In this document: positions 23,321 through 34,284 of the stretch, piece after piece
Numbering within the stretch: position 1 is the first letter of the stretch
Layout of the letters: every line of letters starts with the position of its first letter
Source: Limnephilus marmoratus
Lineage: Eukaryota > Arthropoda > Insecta > Trichoptera > Limnephilidae
Direction: 5' to 3'
Assembly (NCBI GenBank): GCA_917880885.1
Contig: OU862913.1
Coordinates: 45,231,460 to 45,295,459 of the forward strand
Length of the DNA stretch: 64,000 nt
Notes under the pieces: model-generated
What the model saw: only the letters and a program-made list of their open reading frames with translations
Database searches by the model: none
What the model was told of the DNA's origin: nothing
Made by a program: the position numbers and the translations under genes

Positions 23321-24705
23321 TATTGGTTGTAGTTCTTTATTGGTAATGACAAAATAAATCATGTGTTTCTCCGTTAAGAGCGCTGCCGGTCGCTGCGAAC
23401 ATTTATGAATAGGTATTTTAAAAAATCTCTTTTATTTCACTCTCTGACAGCAGTCAGAATCGCGCTCTAGATGTGTGAGTGAATGCAGGTCTTGTGTGAG
23501 TGAGCCACGCGCGTCATCCGTAGCCGCAGCCGAATTATTATTTCTGCCGACCACGCATGTACCAATCTGCAAATGTGTAGACAAGACCAAACATCCAATT
23601 TCTCTCACCGCTCACAGGAGCGTTCCATTGTTAGCGTCCATGAATATGCTATTATAGCTACTTATCGTTGTTGCGCGCACAAAATATCCTAAGGGTATTT
23701 TAGAATATTAGGATATTTAATAAAAAAAACTTTAAAAAAAAATTAGGGACCCATATTTTTTATTTATTTTTATTAATTGTAGAGTTATTTTTGATACCAT
23801 GTTTCGGTGAAAACAAGTGGGCTTAATATACATTTTTTTTATTAAAACCGACATTTTTTTCTTAAATTTTGCATTCAGGATTTTTGTGCGCACTTTTTAT
23901 GCACATATGATATTTTTTGTAGCAAACGTAGGAAAGGCAACTTGGCCTTTCTCATATGACCCATATCCCTCAGGCCTCGGGCATATTTTTTCATAAGGTC
24001 GAAATATTTCCGCTTTGCAATAAAATCAAAATAAATGGAATATTTCTGATAGTATCCGAAAACTAAAAACTGTTTTTGAAAGGCGATAAAATACGCTTTT
24101 AAATTTTGAAATCCGAAATAAACCTTTGCTTTTCAAATATAAAAATTTTGAACGCACAATTTTTTTTAAAATGACACTCATCTTACGTTTTTTCTAACTA
24201 AAATTACTGATAACGAAAAAAATAAAAACACGTACATATTTATTACAAAAATGTATTGTTAACATTTCCGTCACCTCACTTTTTTATCGTTTCATGTAAA
24301 AATAATTAATAGATACAAAATTCCATAAGTTTCGTAAACTTTGGTTTTACAAAAGTTCCCAAAGCTAACAAATAGCCGGGGGGGGGGGGTAAAATTGGAT
24401 TTGTGACCAAAACACCCAAATAAACTGAAAATGTATTTTTTTATCAAAAGGTAGAGAAAATATCTTGTGCGGATAAATATTTTTTATTTTATTTATTTTT
24501 GTTTCAAATTACGAAATATTGGTCTTAAAAGAATTAATTTCGTATGATTTTGGATGCAACTTAATTTTTTGGTAATTTTTTGAGAGTTAAATATTAATAT
24601 TAAAAAAATATTTTTGCTTTACCTACTGAGTTTATATTGAAAATATATACATATATATATATACAAATATATGTAAAACAATTTTCTCGGTTTACCCGCG
24701 TAACG

Positions 24706-25127
24706 ACGACGACCTCCGTAGTCCAGTGGCTAAGACTCTTGACTCACATTCCGGAGGTCGCGGGTTCGAACCCGGCATGCGCAAATAAATTTTATTTGAT
24801 TAATTTGTGTTATTTCACAATTAATTCATTTAAAATAATATATAGTATATTTGCGGCATGTTCCAGAGTGGAAGATACTATTAGTATCGCCCTGGTGTAA
24901 GACCACCATTCAGAATTGAAACGTTGCTTGAAAATGGATTTAGCCGTGTTTAGTGACCAGATCTGAATAGCCAGGTACTTCCCAACCTTCCTCTTCCCCA
25001 CCTCCTTCCCCTCCCCACCACCTTCAGCCTCACAACATACCCCAGTTGGGGATGCCATAGTCTCACTGGCTCCAGACGGGAGCAGTTGAGATTCTTGTGC
25101 GGTATTCACTGTAAAAAAAAAAAAAAA
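24706..25127 (+). mobile_element. tRNA-derived SINE with poly-A tail
   Basis: A tRNA-like head with A and B boxes is followed by an AT-rich spacer, a body from about 24866 (TATCGCCCTGGTGTAAGACC ... ATGCCATAGTCTCACTGGCT) and a poly-A run. A short duplication AACG flanks it (24702-24705 and 25128-25131), and the intact foldback arm at 25450 gives the empty site. The body recurs, 5'-truncated, at 51040-51298. No known SINE family name is claimed. Confidence 0.8.
24719..24773 (+). promoter_or_regulatory. Internal RNA polymerase III promoter (A and B boxes) of the SINE
   Basis: A box TAGTCCAGTGG at 24719-24729 and B box GGTTCGAACCC at 24763-24773, with tRNA-like spacing. The surrounding sequence does not fold into a clean cloverleaf: the acceptor complement is absent and the T stem has a mismatch. 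It is therefore called a SINE promoter and not a tRNA gene. Confidence 0.75.
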
Positions 25128-25537
25128 AACGTAGTCCTGAGAAGGACTTTTTAACTCCTGACGTTTCGGACAGATCACACTGTCCATCTTCAGAGGCCTT
25201 ATGTCTTACCTTATGTCTTATGACTGCCGGCCCCACCTCGTACCCCCAGCACCATAAATCACATTCAACCCGGGTACTCCGTTCTAGCCATAAGAATTGA
25301 TTTGCACTCACTTAAGTCTTGGACTCTGGACCAAACAGACATGCGAAAGCTATCAGTTTGAGACAAAAACTAAAGACATAAGGCCTTTGAAGATGGACAG
25401 TGTGATCTGTCCGAAACGTCAGGAGTTAAAAAGTCCTTCTCAGGACTACGTTACGCGGGTAAACCGAGAAAATTGTTTTACATCTTACACCCGTGAAAAC
25501 CTTAACCATAACATACAAATATATGTATATATATATA

Positions 25538-25921
25538 CAAGGTGTTAAGGGACGTACTTGACTTACTTTAACCAGTGATTCCTGACATTATTTGGAGTGA
25601 AAAATGTAAATAAAATTTTGGTCTCCGGTGACTTTTTGGGAGTTTTTTTTATTTATTTTTTCTACAAAAACACAAAAAAATGGTAGGTATTGGACAGTTA
25701 GAGGCGGGGTTAGGGGTTGGTCAGTTACTCGGCTGAGTGATCAGTGACGACATGCAGAAGAAATTTTTTTTTGTTTGATTTTGAAGAAAAAAATTTTGAA
25801 AAAATTAAAAAAAAGTCATCCAAGAAGTCACCGGAGACCAAAATTTCATTAACATTTTTTACTCCAAATAATGTCAGGAATCACTGGTTAAAGTAAGTCA
25901 AGTACGTCCCTTAACACCCTG
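25538..25921. mobile_element. Palindromic MITE with about 100-bp terminal inverted repeats, TA target
   Basis: The left end CAAGGTGTTAAGGGACGTAC and the complement of the right end, CAGGGTGTTAAGGGACGTAC, begin arms of about 100 bp with only a few differences. TA dinucleotides flank it (25536-25537 and 25922-25923) within an AT tract. TA targeting suggests Tc1/mariner-type mobilisation. There is no coding capacity. The middle holds poly-A/T and a GC-richer segment. Confidence 0.85.
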
Positions 25922-26109
25922 TATATATATATATACATATATATATTTTTTTATATTTAATATAGGTAGATATATAATTGTACAGTGGAGTTATATAAAT
26001 TACATATGGTGTACATACATAGGATACGGTTACATACTAAAATATTGTGCACTTGGGAGAAATTCGAAAAAACTAAATAAAATAGAGATGAATATAGATT
26101 AATAATAAA

Positions 26110-26590
26110 TAGAAAGAATGCGAAAAACAGGTAGTTATTTAGTTAATTATTCCTGATGAAGTGTAGCTTCAGTTTCAGTTTCAGTTTATTGATGTCTTTG
26201 GTTTTTTTTATTTCAATGGGAAGGTTGTTGAAAAACTTTATCCCTAAATAGATATAATAAATTGTTTTGCATTAGTTTGGTATTAAATTTTGGTATTTTG
26301 ATGTTATCTTCATATCTTTTTGATTGGTGAGTTTCAAATTTTTTGATGATATTTATATTATCTTTGTAAATTAGGATAATTGCATTTTTCTTGAAGATAT
26401 TCTCTCCTCGAGGCACCGTGAAATCTGCGAAAAGCGTTTCTGTTAGATAGGTGGAGGGTTTCTTAAGGAATACTTTAATGATTAGTTTCTGGATTACTTT
26501 GATCGGGGTTAGAATATTGTTGTATGACCCCCCCCCCCCCCACAAAAAATTCCATATTGAATTAATGACTGGATTAGTGCATAATATACT
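26110..26590 (-). pseudogene. LINE RT C-terminal fragment
   Basis: The minus strand from 26545 reads NNILTPIKVIQKLIIKVFLK ... ETHQSKRYEDNIKIPKFNTK ... then a shifted KFFNNLPIEIKKTKDIN. This is the conserved C-terminal region of the LINE type seen at 38504-38881. It is 5'-truncated and frameshifted. Confidence 0.65.
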
Positions 26591-26599
26591 CTTTTTAGA

Positions 26600-27670
26600 T
26601 TGTTGAGATTATTGTATATTATAAAAAAAAAATCTTTGGGTAATTTTAATTTATGTGCGAAAAATTTGAGCTAAAAAAATAATACGAATTCTTGCACACA
26701 AAAAACTTTTTTTTCTCATTTTAATTTTATAATTTTATATTTTTTTTATATTTCTGTAGTATATAGGGATTTAATTTTATATTTTTTTATATTTCTGTAG
26801 TATATGTAGTATATATTTTTTAAATAACTACCATTAATTACAAGTAATGGTCAGAGTTGCCTCTAAAATGATTAAAAAGATGAGTTTGAAAAATGGGATA
26901 TATTTATGTCAGATTATTTAGGAAAACGTTGTGAATCAAATGGTGTAAACAAAAAAAAATTGTTCGAAAACCTTACATGGGATATTTTGTGAATGCAACG
27001 ACGATATGTTCTCAAGAGTTTTGAGAATAAATATATATAGGATATTTTTTACGTTATTAATTTATCAAAAAAAAAACATTCTTGCATCTATTTTATTGTA
27101 CCTATACTTGATGTGGAAAATAACATATTTACTATAAGCCAAATAATGTACATGCGGATATACAATTGGATATATGCATAATGATAATTATACTAAAAAG
27201 GTTTTATTTCTGGGAGTGCAAAAGTCACACAGCTTCATATGTGCTAGAGCTACAAAACTACACTACTTGGATGTTTCTGACCACAAATGTTTAATAAACT
27301 GGCGTAAAAGTACTACCTAATGATGTGTAAGCCCATAGAAGGGTTCTCGAGAAACACAGAAATGCATTGATTGAAATTGCACAAACGAATTGGTTATCGC
27401 TACCCAGCTTGAAATGCTGCAAATGGGTCCAATCTTTGTGGCATCATTCTTAATTAAATGAGAACAAATAACTTTGTAGAAACAGCTTTATGTAATCAAT
27501 ATTATCAACATGTTTCGAAAACAGAGTGTTCTTCGTCAGGATAAGATTAATATTAAAAGACAAACAACTATAGGCATATGAGAATTATAGACAAAATATT
27601 CAAGGGAGAGGTGATTAATTACTTAAAAATATCACAAAATGCAATTATATAAAATGAAATATAAAAATTA
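26600..27670. other. AT-rich gene A intron sequence, nothing recognised
   Basis: Several poly-T and ATATTT-rich tracts; no coding frame, inverted repeat or tail identified. Confidence 0.4.
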
Positions 27671-27689
27671 TTTTTAAGTTAAATACCCT

Positions 27690-28022
27690 TATAGTATAGC
27701 AAAGTCATTAGAGAAGCTGTGTGGAGGTAATTTTTAATGAAAGGAAGGAGAGGAATTTCTGGGTAGGTAAAAGTATGAAATGATGGTGGAGAGAGTCCGG
27801 CTGTAGAGATCAAAAGATCTCCCTCTTCCAGTTTCTCCCAATCCGGCCCGCCACGCAGTAAGTGAACAAAATCATCCGCCACCAAAACCCATGCAGACCT
27901 CACCCGTGAACCCGGAAACCCATGCTCAGTCACCAAACATAGCGGACCACTTGGGGTGACCAAGTGGTGGGGGTGTTGGTTATCCAATAAATGGTTTCCG
28001 GGGCGATGGTACCTAAAACGCC
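27690..28022 (-). mobile_element. SINE-like dispersed repeat R, minus orientation
   Basis: Its complement starts GGTACCATCGCCCCGGAAAC, continues TTATTGGATAACCAACAC ... TATGTTTGGTGACT ... GGGTTCACGGGTGAGG and ends near CCTCCACACAGCTTCTC. The same order of phrases is found at 31310-31440, 42050-42390 and 49906-50239. This copy lacks the poly-A end. Confidence 0.75.
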
Positions 28023-28261
28023 TCCCAAATTGAAAATTTATTATAGTACTTGATATAAACAATTTTAATTTTGCACAATTTTAGTATGAAAGCTCGGTCA
28101 GTATTGGTATACCGCGATGACTCACTAAACAGAAAAAAAAACGAATAAAAAATACCGATTACTCGGGCAAGGACAACACTAGTCTACCGATAAAATTCGT
28201 TACATCACTACTTCGCTTTATATGTATGTATTTGTCAAAACCCTTGTTCCCCGGCCCCCCT

Positions 28262-28660
28262 CAGGAGAAATGAGCGAAAGGGACACCTGCACGTCGGGCC
28301 GAAAATACCTAAATAAAATCTTCGAAATCGATGTTTTGTATTCCCCATTTTTCTTCTCCAAAACTGGACGGATTAAAAAAAATTTTTTTACTAACTGTAT
28401 TAAAAGAAAATATTCTATGTCGGTACGTTTTGCTTTTTTTCAAAATACATTGTTTAGTTTGTATACTGAACGTTTTTTGACGGCGTTTAAATTAGGCAAT
28501 TTTATTCATTTTTGGAAGGTCCTAACTTCTATAAAAAGTAAATTATCAAAAAAAGCAAAACGTACCGACACGCTAGTGGTCGATATCTATATTATGTAAA
28601 AAAAAATTTTGCTCTAGGGTCAAAATCCAGAGAGATAAACGGGGAATACGTTTGTATGGA
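28262..28660. repeat. Imperfect inverted repeat, candidate MITE
   Basis: TGTCGGTACGTTTTGCTTTT near 28419 is the complement of AAAAGCAAAACGTACCGACA near 28553, and GTATTCCCC (28338) pairs with GGGGAATAC (28640). An open frame covering 28222-28599 is explained by this AT-rich palindrome and resembles no protein I recognise. Confidence 0.45.
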
Positions 28661-29044
28661 AAAACGCCGCTAGTATTTCCTCTTAACAAAGAAACTACAT
28701 TTGAAGTTTATTTGTCGATCTTAAAAACATTATAACACTTATTTTTCTGATATATTGATTACTTGAATGTCTGCTACATAGCTAGTCAAAAACAATATTA
28801 ATCTGTTTGTATGTCACCATGGCAACACATCAATGAATGACATTTGAAAAGTAATTCATTAAGCAAGGATCATACTGAGCAGACGCAACGCCACGCAACG
28901 TTCCTGTACCGTTCACACTGGCCAGACGTACGTACGCGTCGCTGTGACCACGTGACAAGGGGTCTGTGGTTGTGCGCAGGCGCGTTTGATTTGACACATT
29001 TGACATTTATTTTTTAGGTTATGTTTATGTGATTCTCTTAGCAG

Positions 29045-29309
29045 ATGACAGCTTTGCCATATCTTGAAAGTGAATTTGAAGATGATTTGCTACGATTATT
29101 ATTGTTAAATCAATATTCTCGTAAAAAGAAAAAAAGTGAGAAGTATTTGGGTCCACAACATTAACAAACAAAGACAAATGTTTGGAGAGTTCCATACTTT
29201 AGTAAAGGAACTAGAATCTGATGACGGACGATTCTTCATGTACTTCCGTATGAGTAAAGTGGTATTTGAAGAGCTTCACAGCATAATTGAATTATTGAAT
29301 ATGACATAA
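29045..29309 (+). pseudogene. Harbinger-type transposase N-terminal fragment
   Basis: From ATG 29045 the frame reads TALPYLESEFEDDLLRLLLL, then one extra T near 29147 shifts the frame to WVHNINKQRQMFGEFHTLVK and FFMYFRMSKVVFEELHSIIE, the conserved N-terminal helix region of HARBI1-like nucleases (the WVHPIN..R..GEFH..YFRMS pattern). It then stops at 29309. The nuclease core with the DDE triad is absent, so this is a truncated, non-functional copy. Confidence 0.75.
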
Positions 29310-29401
29310 AAAAAGAAAACACACATCTTCGAAAGTCAATTGGGACCAGAGAAAGATCTAAAGTTTGATTGACATTCATTATAGGGGTATAATATTGAAA
29401 A

Positions 29402-29530
29402 TCATGCCATAAATGGCTGAAATTTCTTCCTAAGTTGCACTGCGTATGCAGAATCTCTATAATCCTGTAATTTGATTTTATAAATAACTTCGTGCCGTCT
29501 AAAAGCTTCAATAAACTGTTCGTCATCCAT
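29402..29530 (-). pseudogene. MADF-type DNA-binding protein fragment of the Harbinger element
   Basis: The 42-codon frame from ATG 29530 starts MDDEQFIEAFRRHEVIYKIK and continues LQDYRDSAYAVQLRKKFQ. This fits the first two helices of a MADF domain (F-I-E-x-x-R-x-x-x-x-x-Y, then D-Y-R-D). PIF/Harbinger elements commonly encode such a partner protein, which helps the transposase bind the ends. It ends at a stop after helix 2, so it is truncated. Confidence 0.6.
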
Positions 29531-29904
29531 TTTTTAATAATATCTGTAAAAAAAACAACCATAGATATAGCGAAACAACGTTAGATGCTCAGATAACACC
29601 AAAAAGATGTAAAATCATCTCGTAGTAGGCGTGACCATACCCCCTCCACCTTCCACATGGCCCACGCCGATCTGGCTGCGGCAGGTCCACGTAGCGTAGG
29701 GGGCGTCGGTTTGCATTGCGTGGGGCTAGTATGTTTCTAAAGCACCCGTTTCCATAGAAAATATGTGGATGGTAAGCAGTCCAGATATGGAAATGGTGAC
29801 GTCTACCCACGTGGCGTGGCGTTGCGTGGGCTCAGTGTGGCCTTACCTTTATTGGAACACGAAGGAATCCCTATGCATTTATAGGTAGGTATTCCTTTAC
29901 ACAA

Positions 29905-31310
29905 AAAATACCGAAACCAGATTTTGACAAAGTTCTGGTAAACTTTCAACTAGTAGCAGGGCTTGGACCTGTGGATCTGAAAACACAATTATAAAATATA
30001 AACTTTTTTTTAATAGGTTCATAAAAAAAAATTGCGGATTTAAAAATTTTGCTTCAAAGACGTTTTTTCCGCTGTTCTTTTTTATTATAAAATTACCTTG
30101 TCGCAAGCATAAATTGTTTTTGAAATGTCTTGTTTAGAATCAAAATATTGACAATTCAATTAATATTTTGTTTAGAATCAAAATATTAACAATTCAATTA
30201 ATAAAAGTATGAAATATAAAGATTGTTTAGTTTTTCATCAGCACACCAAATTTAATCATTTATGATCAGAAACAAAGAAGTTACAGATTTACGAGACAAT
30301 AAAGAGCATTTGCAACCACTGTCATTATGAAATGGCCCGGAACAAGATCGTCTCATGAATCGAAAAACTATACTTTTTTGCGTATAATACCTATAGCGGT
30401 TTTAATAAGATAAATAATTGAAAAATTTTTATTTCTTGGAAAAAAATATTTTTTTGTTCTTTTGTATATTCAAAATAATGTCAAAGTACGGGTTCGGGCT
30501 GAGATATTTAATTGAATCAAAATTTGGAATTTTTCGTGGTAAGAAATTAAGGAGTTTGAGCTACTTTATATATAATTTATTATATATCACCGCTAGGGTT
30601 GATTTTTAAGCTATACCTAATAATATGTATTTGAAATATTTTAGTTTTAAGTAATAATGATTTATAAGATTCCTTTAAGCAAATGATACTTAAACTGGAT
30701 TTTAACAAAGTTCAGGTAAACTTTCAACTGGTTGCAGGGTTTTCCTTTATACTTAGTGTAATATATTAACTATAGTTAAATAAGAAGTAAGAACTGCTTC
30801 ATAGCTTTAAATGATTTTTATTTAAATAATTACTGACAGTTGTCAGGGGCTCTTTTGTTTTGGGGAGGCTTGTAAAATGGAGACTAGGTGATGGTTGTGA
30901 ATTTGATGATTCTACCTAAGTATTAATATAATAAAAAGGGCTTGTAAGTCATGGTGTATTATTATTACCAAGTGAATACATTACAAACAACATTTCATAA
31001 AAAAACATTTTTTTAATTTTTTCATAAAAAAAATGCGGATTTTTTGCGCAACAGCGTCAAAAACGATTTTGCCGCGGCTCCTTTTTATCAGAAAATTACC
31101 TTGTCGCAATACTAAAAAAGGATAAATTATTTTTGAAATGACATGTTTTATATCAAAATAATAATAATTCACTAATTAAAAATATGAAACAAAAAGATTG
31201 TTTAGTTTTTAATCAGCATACCATTTTTTCTTTGTTTTATGACAAGAAACAAAGAAGTTACAGATTTATGAGACATTAATGAGCTTTTCCACCCACTGTG
31301 CGCCGGCCCG
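29905..31310. repeat. Direct tandem duplication, roughly 0.7-0.8 kb unit
   Basis: The phrases TTTTGACAAAGTTC.GGTAAACTTTCAACT (29913 and 30698), ATTACCTTGTCGCAA (30089 and 31096) and AAACAAAGAAGTTACAGATTT (30270 and 31247) occur twice in the same order. The middle part (30320-30690) is also found at 22930-23320. No coding content. Confidence 0.7.
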
Positions 31311-31445
31311 GGAACAATTAACTGGATAACCAAGACTTCTGCCATAAGTCATTCCCAACGAATTGCTATGTTTGGTGACTTAGAACGGATGCCCGGGTTC
31401 ATCTTGTGTGGTGTGTTCGGGTTTTGGCGGTGAATGAGATAGTAT
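31310..31445 (+). repeat. 5' part of dispersed repeat R
   Basis: CCGGCCCGGGAAC..TAACTGGATAACCAAGAC ... TATGTTTGGTGACTTAGAAC ... GCCCGGGTTCATCTTG matches the start of the 49906-50239 copy. The copy at 42060 sits at the same place in duplicate B, so this insertion predates the A/B duplication. Confidence 0.7.
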
Positions 31446-32264
31446 TAGATAGAAACTAATTGCAATATTTTACGTTCACAAAACACTCTTTTTAGGGTGA
31501 ATTGCCTAATTCAAAAAAAAAATATATATATATTTTACGTTACAAACTGCAAAGTAATATAGTTTCCCTTGAAGATAATAAAATCACGAAAAATATACAC
31601 ATAGGTTAAGAGAATTCAAAATGAGTTTCATCGATAAAAATTTCATGAGACGGCCGCTGTAAACCATTTTTAGGTGTTTCATTCTTAAGAATCTTCAGAA
31701 AAAGTGTCTAGTATCTTAAAATAAATCGAATATTGATATCAGAAATCATAAGTACACGTCACAATACAAATTTATTGCAACACAAAAATACGCGATACTT
31801 GCATTATCTTAATCCTAAATTATTTTTGTAGTAGAGAGAGTGAGATGATTTAGTTAAGTGATAAATATGATGAGGCAACATATTGAAGAACTACGAACTG
31901 TTAGCGGACATTACAAGTTAATTTTTTTTTTAGTTTGATTGTGTGTAGCAATATTACAAATGAGAAATAAAAGACGAAGTTCAACGGCTGTTGGCTTCGT
32001 ATCCCGTGTCCCACCCAGAAGTCGAGAGTTTAATTCCTCCGCTGGGTAAGTCCTCAATATCGAGACAAGCAACATTTTCAGCTTACTGCTGAAAATGTTG
32101 CTTGTCTCTGCTCTGCTTACTGCTGTCAGGTTATTCGTAACCCGGGAATATTTTTTGTCTTAATTTTAAAATCAAATAAGTACCGATGGACGACAAGAGG
32201 GGAAGCAGCTTTCCTGACTGCTTCGTCTGAAACTTCTTTGTGATAATACACATGATAAACTTAC
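31446..32264 (-). other. Gene A intron 1 sequence homologous to 42520-43190
   Basis: Long shared runs (for example AAACTGCAAAGTAA, CATTCTTAAGAATCTT, GAGACAAGC.ACATTTTCAGC) align this stretch with the gene B copy in the same order. A CAGCTTACTGCTG duplication near 32080-32120 is present only here. No coding frame. Confidence 0.7.
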
Positions 32265-32418
32265 TAGTTGGCTGAACACTCTCCGCATACCGCAAACATT
32301 CCTTCTTTAAATCCGGAAGGTGTATATCTATATCCACCCACTGCCTTTCACCTGCGCCTTCTTCCTGGGACACTGGTTCCGTCTTAATGGAAACAATCTC
32401 TGGGTTGAGAAGTTCCAT
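32265..32418 (-). CDS. Gene A exon 1: start codon and IKTEP module
   Basis: A 154-nt coding part of exon 1. The ATG at 32418 lies in the family start context (CAGCAGTGCTATGG) and opens MELLNPEIVSIKTEPVSQEE; the exon ends VQPTS at donor CCAACTA|GTAAGT, phase 1. IKTE and LKKE fit the psi-K-x-E SUMO-acceptor pattern. The assignment to gene A rests on orientation, phase and colinearity with gene B. The intron to exon 2 would be about 9.5 kb because of element insertions. No transcript evidence is available, and an unseen 5' UTR exon is possible. Confidence 0.8.
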
Positions 32419-33237
32419 AGCACTGCTGTGATAGCGTCCTGTTATTGATCTCAGCTAATAATAATTTATAACTATAATAAAACATGAATTGATTAGTTCA
32501 ATTTGATTCGTTATAAAGGAGTTTCAAATAGATTACAGATGGAATAAAATCTACGCCCTTGGCTATTAAGCGCCGCTGAGGTGATTTCTTTCATGAAATC
32601 AGCGCTGTATAATTTATAACCAAGACTTAATAATTATAAGTAAACAAGCATTCGAAATGAGGAGCTTTGGTCTTACTAGCGTAGTCAGTATAGTAAGACG
32701 AAGCTCGGCGGTCGATTTAAACGTGTTGAAAAAACGTCAATAGAAATACTCGAAATTAAAGAATGAAACTTTCATCTTTCAAAAAATGTAATGGTTTTGG
32801 AAATAATCTGAAGTAGAATAAATATAAATTTATTTTGAAGTTTATACGATTTTTCTTAACCAAATAACCTATTTTGTGTACGTAAATATTTGTTTCTTGT
32901 AGTTAATTGTTGAAACAAAAATGTTTTAAGGAAAGACAAACTTTCTCGGGTTACGAATAATGCAAAAAGGTTTGAAAAACTCTTATTACCACCACACTAA
33001 GCGGAAAATGTTGCTTGTATCGTGATTCAATTCAATTCAATTTATTCATTTTTAAAACGTTACCTTCAAAATAAAATTTCAATGTGTTTTAAAAGACATA
33101 AAGTAATAAGATTCAAACCGATTTAAACAATTTATACATCAATGAAGCGCAATCATACTAACAGCAACCGCACACCAAGCTTGCCCAAGAGAAATTGGGT
33201 AGGGTAGAGCCACGGGTAGTAGCCATACTCCCTCAGG
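32419..33237. other. Upstream region of gene A, duplicated at 45693-46790
   Basis: The 5' flank shares long runs with the gene B flank (GACGAAGCTCGGCGGTCGA, AATACTCGAAATTAAA, ACGTAAATATTTGTTTCTTG). It probably holds the promoter, but I cannot pick out a TATA box or initiator with confidence. Gene B has about 250 extra bp (46490-46740). Confidence 0.6.
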
Positions 33238-33246
33238 TAAAGTAAG

Positions 33247-34194
33247 GGGTGAAATGCAGATTCTGCCAAAGTTTGGAAATTTAATAAAAATGCACTTTCT
33301 AGATGAGAAAAGTGTGGAGAAGCTGAATAAAAGTTAAGGCGCGCTCGGCAAAATTGAGGGAGATACAGCCGTTCAAAGAATATATAAAATTTCACTTCGT
33401 GAACCGATACTACGACACACCGCCCGCCATTTTGTCACTGTTATGTTGGTATCCCAGATCTACAAACAAGAGCCAGATACGATTGTAGCCGACTTCGTGG
33501 GATACATAATAAGGCGCGTAATTATGAAAAACAGAATTAATAATATAATGTAAACGAACCTCTAATCAGGTACTGGAATGGAGACAAACCATTCAAATCC
33601 TGTGATGTTTTTAAAAATAAATATAATATACACAAGCCCGCTACACAAACCCTGCGTAGCCAAACAAACCATTCAAAAACGTAGGCTGTTTTTTAAAGTG
33701 AAGATAACATACAAAAGCCCGCTACACAAACCCTGCGTAGCCAAACAAACCATTCAAAAACGTAGGCTGTTTTTTAAAGTGAAGATAACATACAAAAGCC
33801 CGCTACACAAACCCTGCGTAGCCAAACAAACCATTCAAAAACGTAGGCTGTTCTTTAAAGTAAAGATGACATACACAAGCCCGCTAGACAAATTTCATAA
33901 TTACGCGCCTCATCAGTTATCCCACGAAGTCGGCTACAATCGTATTTAGTTCGTCTTTGTATCAGGGATACCAACAGTGAAGAAATGCCCGCCGGCACCC
34001 GCCGGGCTGTCATAGTGTCGGTTCGCGAAAAGAAATTTTATTTAACGCAATTGAAAATTAATTACTTATTAAATTTTTTTTTCTATTGCTTTCCGCACTT
34101 TTTTCACCTTCCAGATTAAAGTTCTCAACATAAAACGCGGTGAAAACATGGTTTTTGGCAAAAAAACAAACTTTGGCAGAATCTGCATTCCTCC
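33247..34194. mobile_element. Foldback element with long inverted repeats and 9-bp TSD
   Basis: Ends GGGTGAAATGCAGATTCTGC and (complement) GGAGGAATGCAGATTCTGCC start imperfect arms of about 270 bp. The 9-bp TAAAGTAAG flanks both sides (33238-33246 and 34195-34203). Duplicate B near 46806 has one copy, TAAAGAAAG, with flanking sequence joined directly, so it is an empty site. Long arms, internal tandem repeats and a 9-bp duplication resemble Mutator-like or Foldback elements; the superfamily is uncertain because no transposase is present. Confidence 0.85.
33600..33890. repeat. 81-bp tandem repeat within the foldback element
   Basis: About three and a half units with phrases CCCGCTACACAAACCCTGCG and CAAACCATTCAAAAACGTAG. 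The period is a multiple of three, so an open frame of 27-residue repeats appears (33578-33949), but the units are almost identical at every codon position and it lies inside a non-coding element. Confidence 0.85.
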
Positions 34195-34284
34195 TAAAGT
34201 AAGAGATGGAGGACTAAACCAGCCGAGGACGTGACGTCCGGATGGGTTCCAAACGCGATGCACACTCAGCCACTGTCCATTCAA

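Larger units (their letters stand above)
24675..25535. repeat. Foldback repeat with arms split by a SINE
   Basis: The right arm (25375-25482) reads ..AAACGTCAGGAGTTAAAAAG..CAGGACTACGTTACGCGGGT..ATTGTTTTAC. Its complement forms the left arm in two pieces: 24675-24705 and 25131-25204, separated by the SINE 24706-25127. Joining the two left pieces restores the uninterrupted right-arm sequence. AT-rich (ATAT)n tracts flank the structure on both sides. Confidence 0.8.
28863..29845. mobile_element. PIF/Harbinger element, internally deleted
   Basis: Terminal inverted repeats: GCAAGGATCATACTGAGCAG on the left against the complement of the right end, GTAAGGCCACACTGAGCCCA; both run on into ACGCAACGCCACGC. 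Inside are a harbinger-type transposase N-terminus (plus) and a convergent MADF-type reading frame (minus), the two-gene layout known for PIF/Harbinger. The catalytic DDE part is missing. A 3-bp target duplication could not be fixed with certainty. Confidence 0.75.

Noticed and set aside
24711..24785. A functional tRNA gene
   Set aside because: A and B boxes are good, but acceptor and T stems do not pair fully and a SINE body with poly-A follows.
28222..28599. 125-codon frame in gene A's intron
   Set aside because: Contained within an AT-rich inverted repeat; no recognisable domain and odd composition.
33600..33890. CRISPR array
   Set aside because: The repeats are adjacent 81-bp units without unique spacers, in a eukaryotic mobile element.
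33578..33949. 123-codon protein of 27-residue repeats
   Set aside because: It lies inside the foldback element; the repeat length is a multiple of three and the units do not show a synonymous bias.
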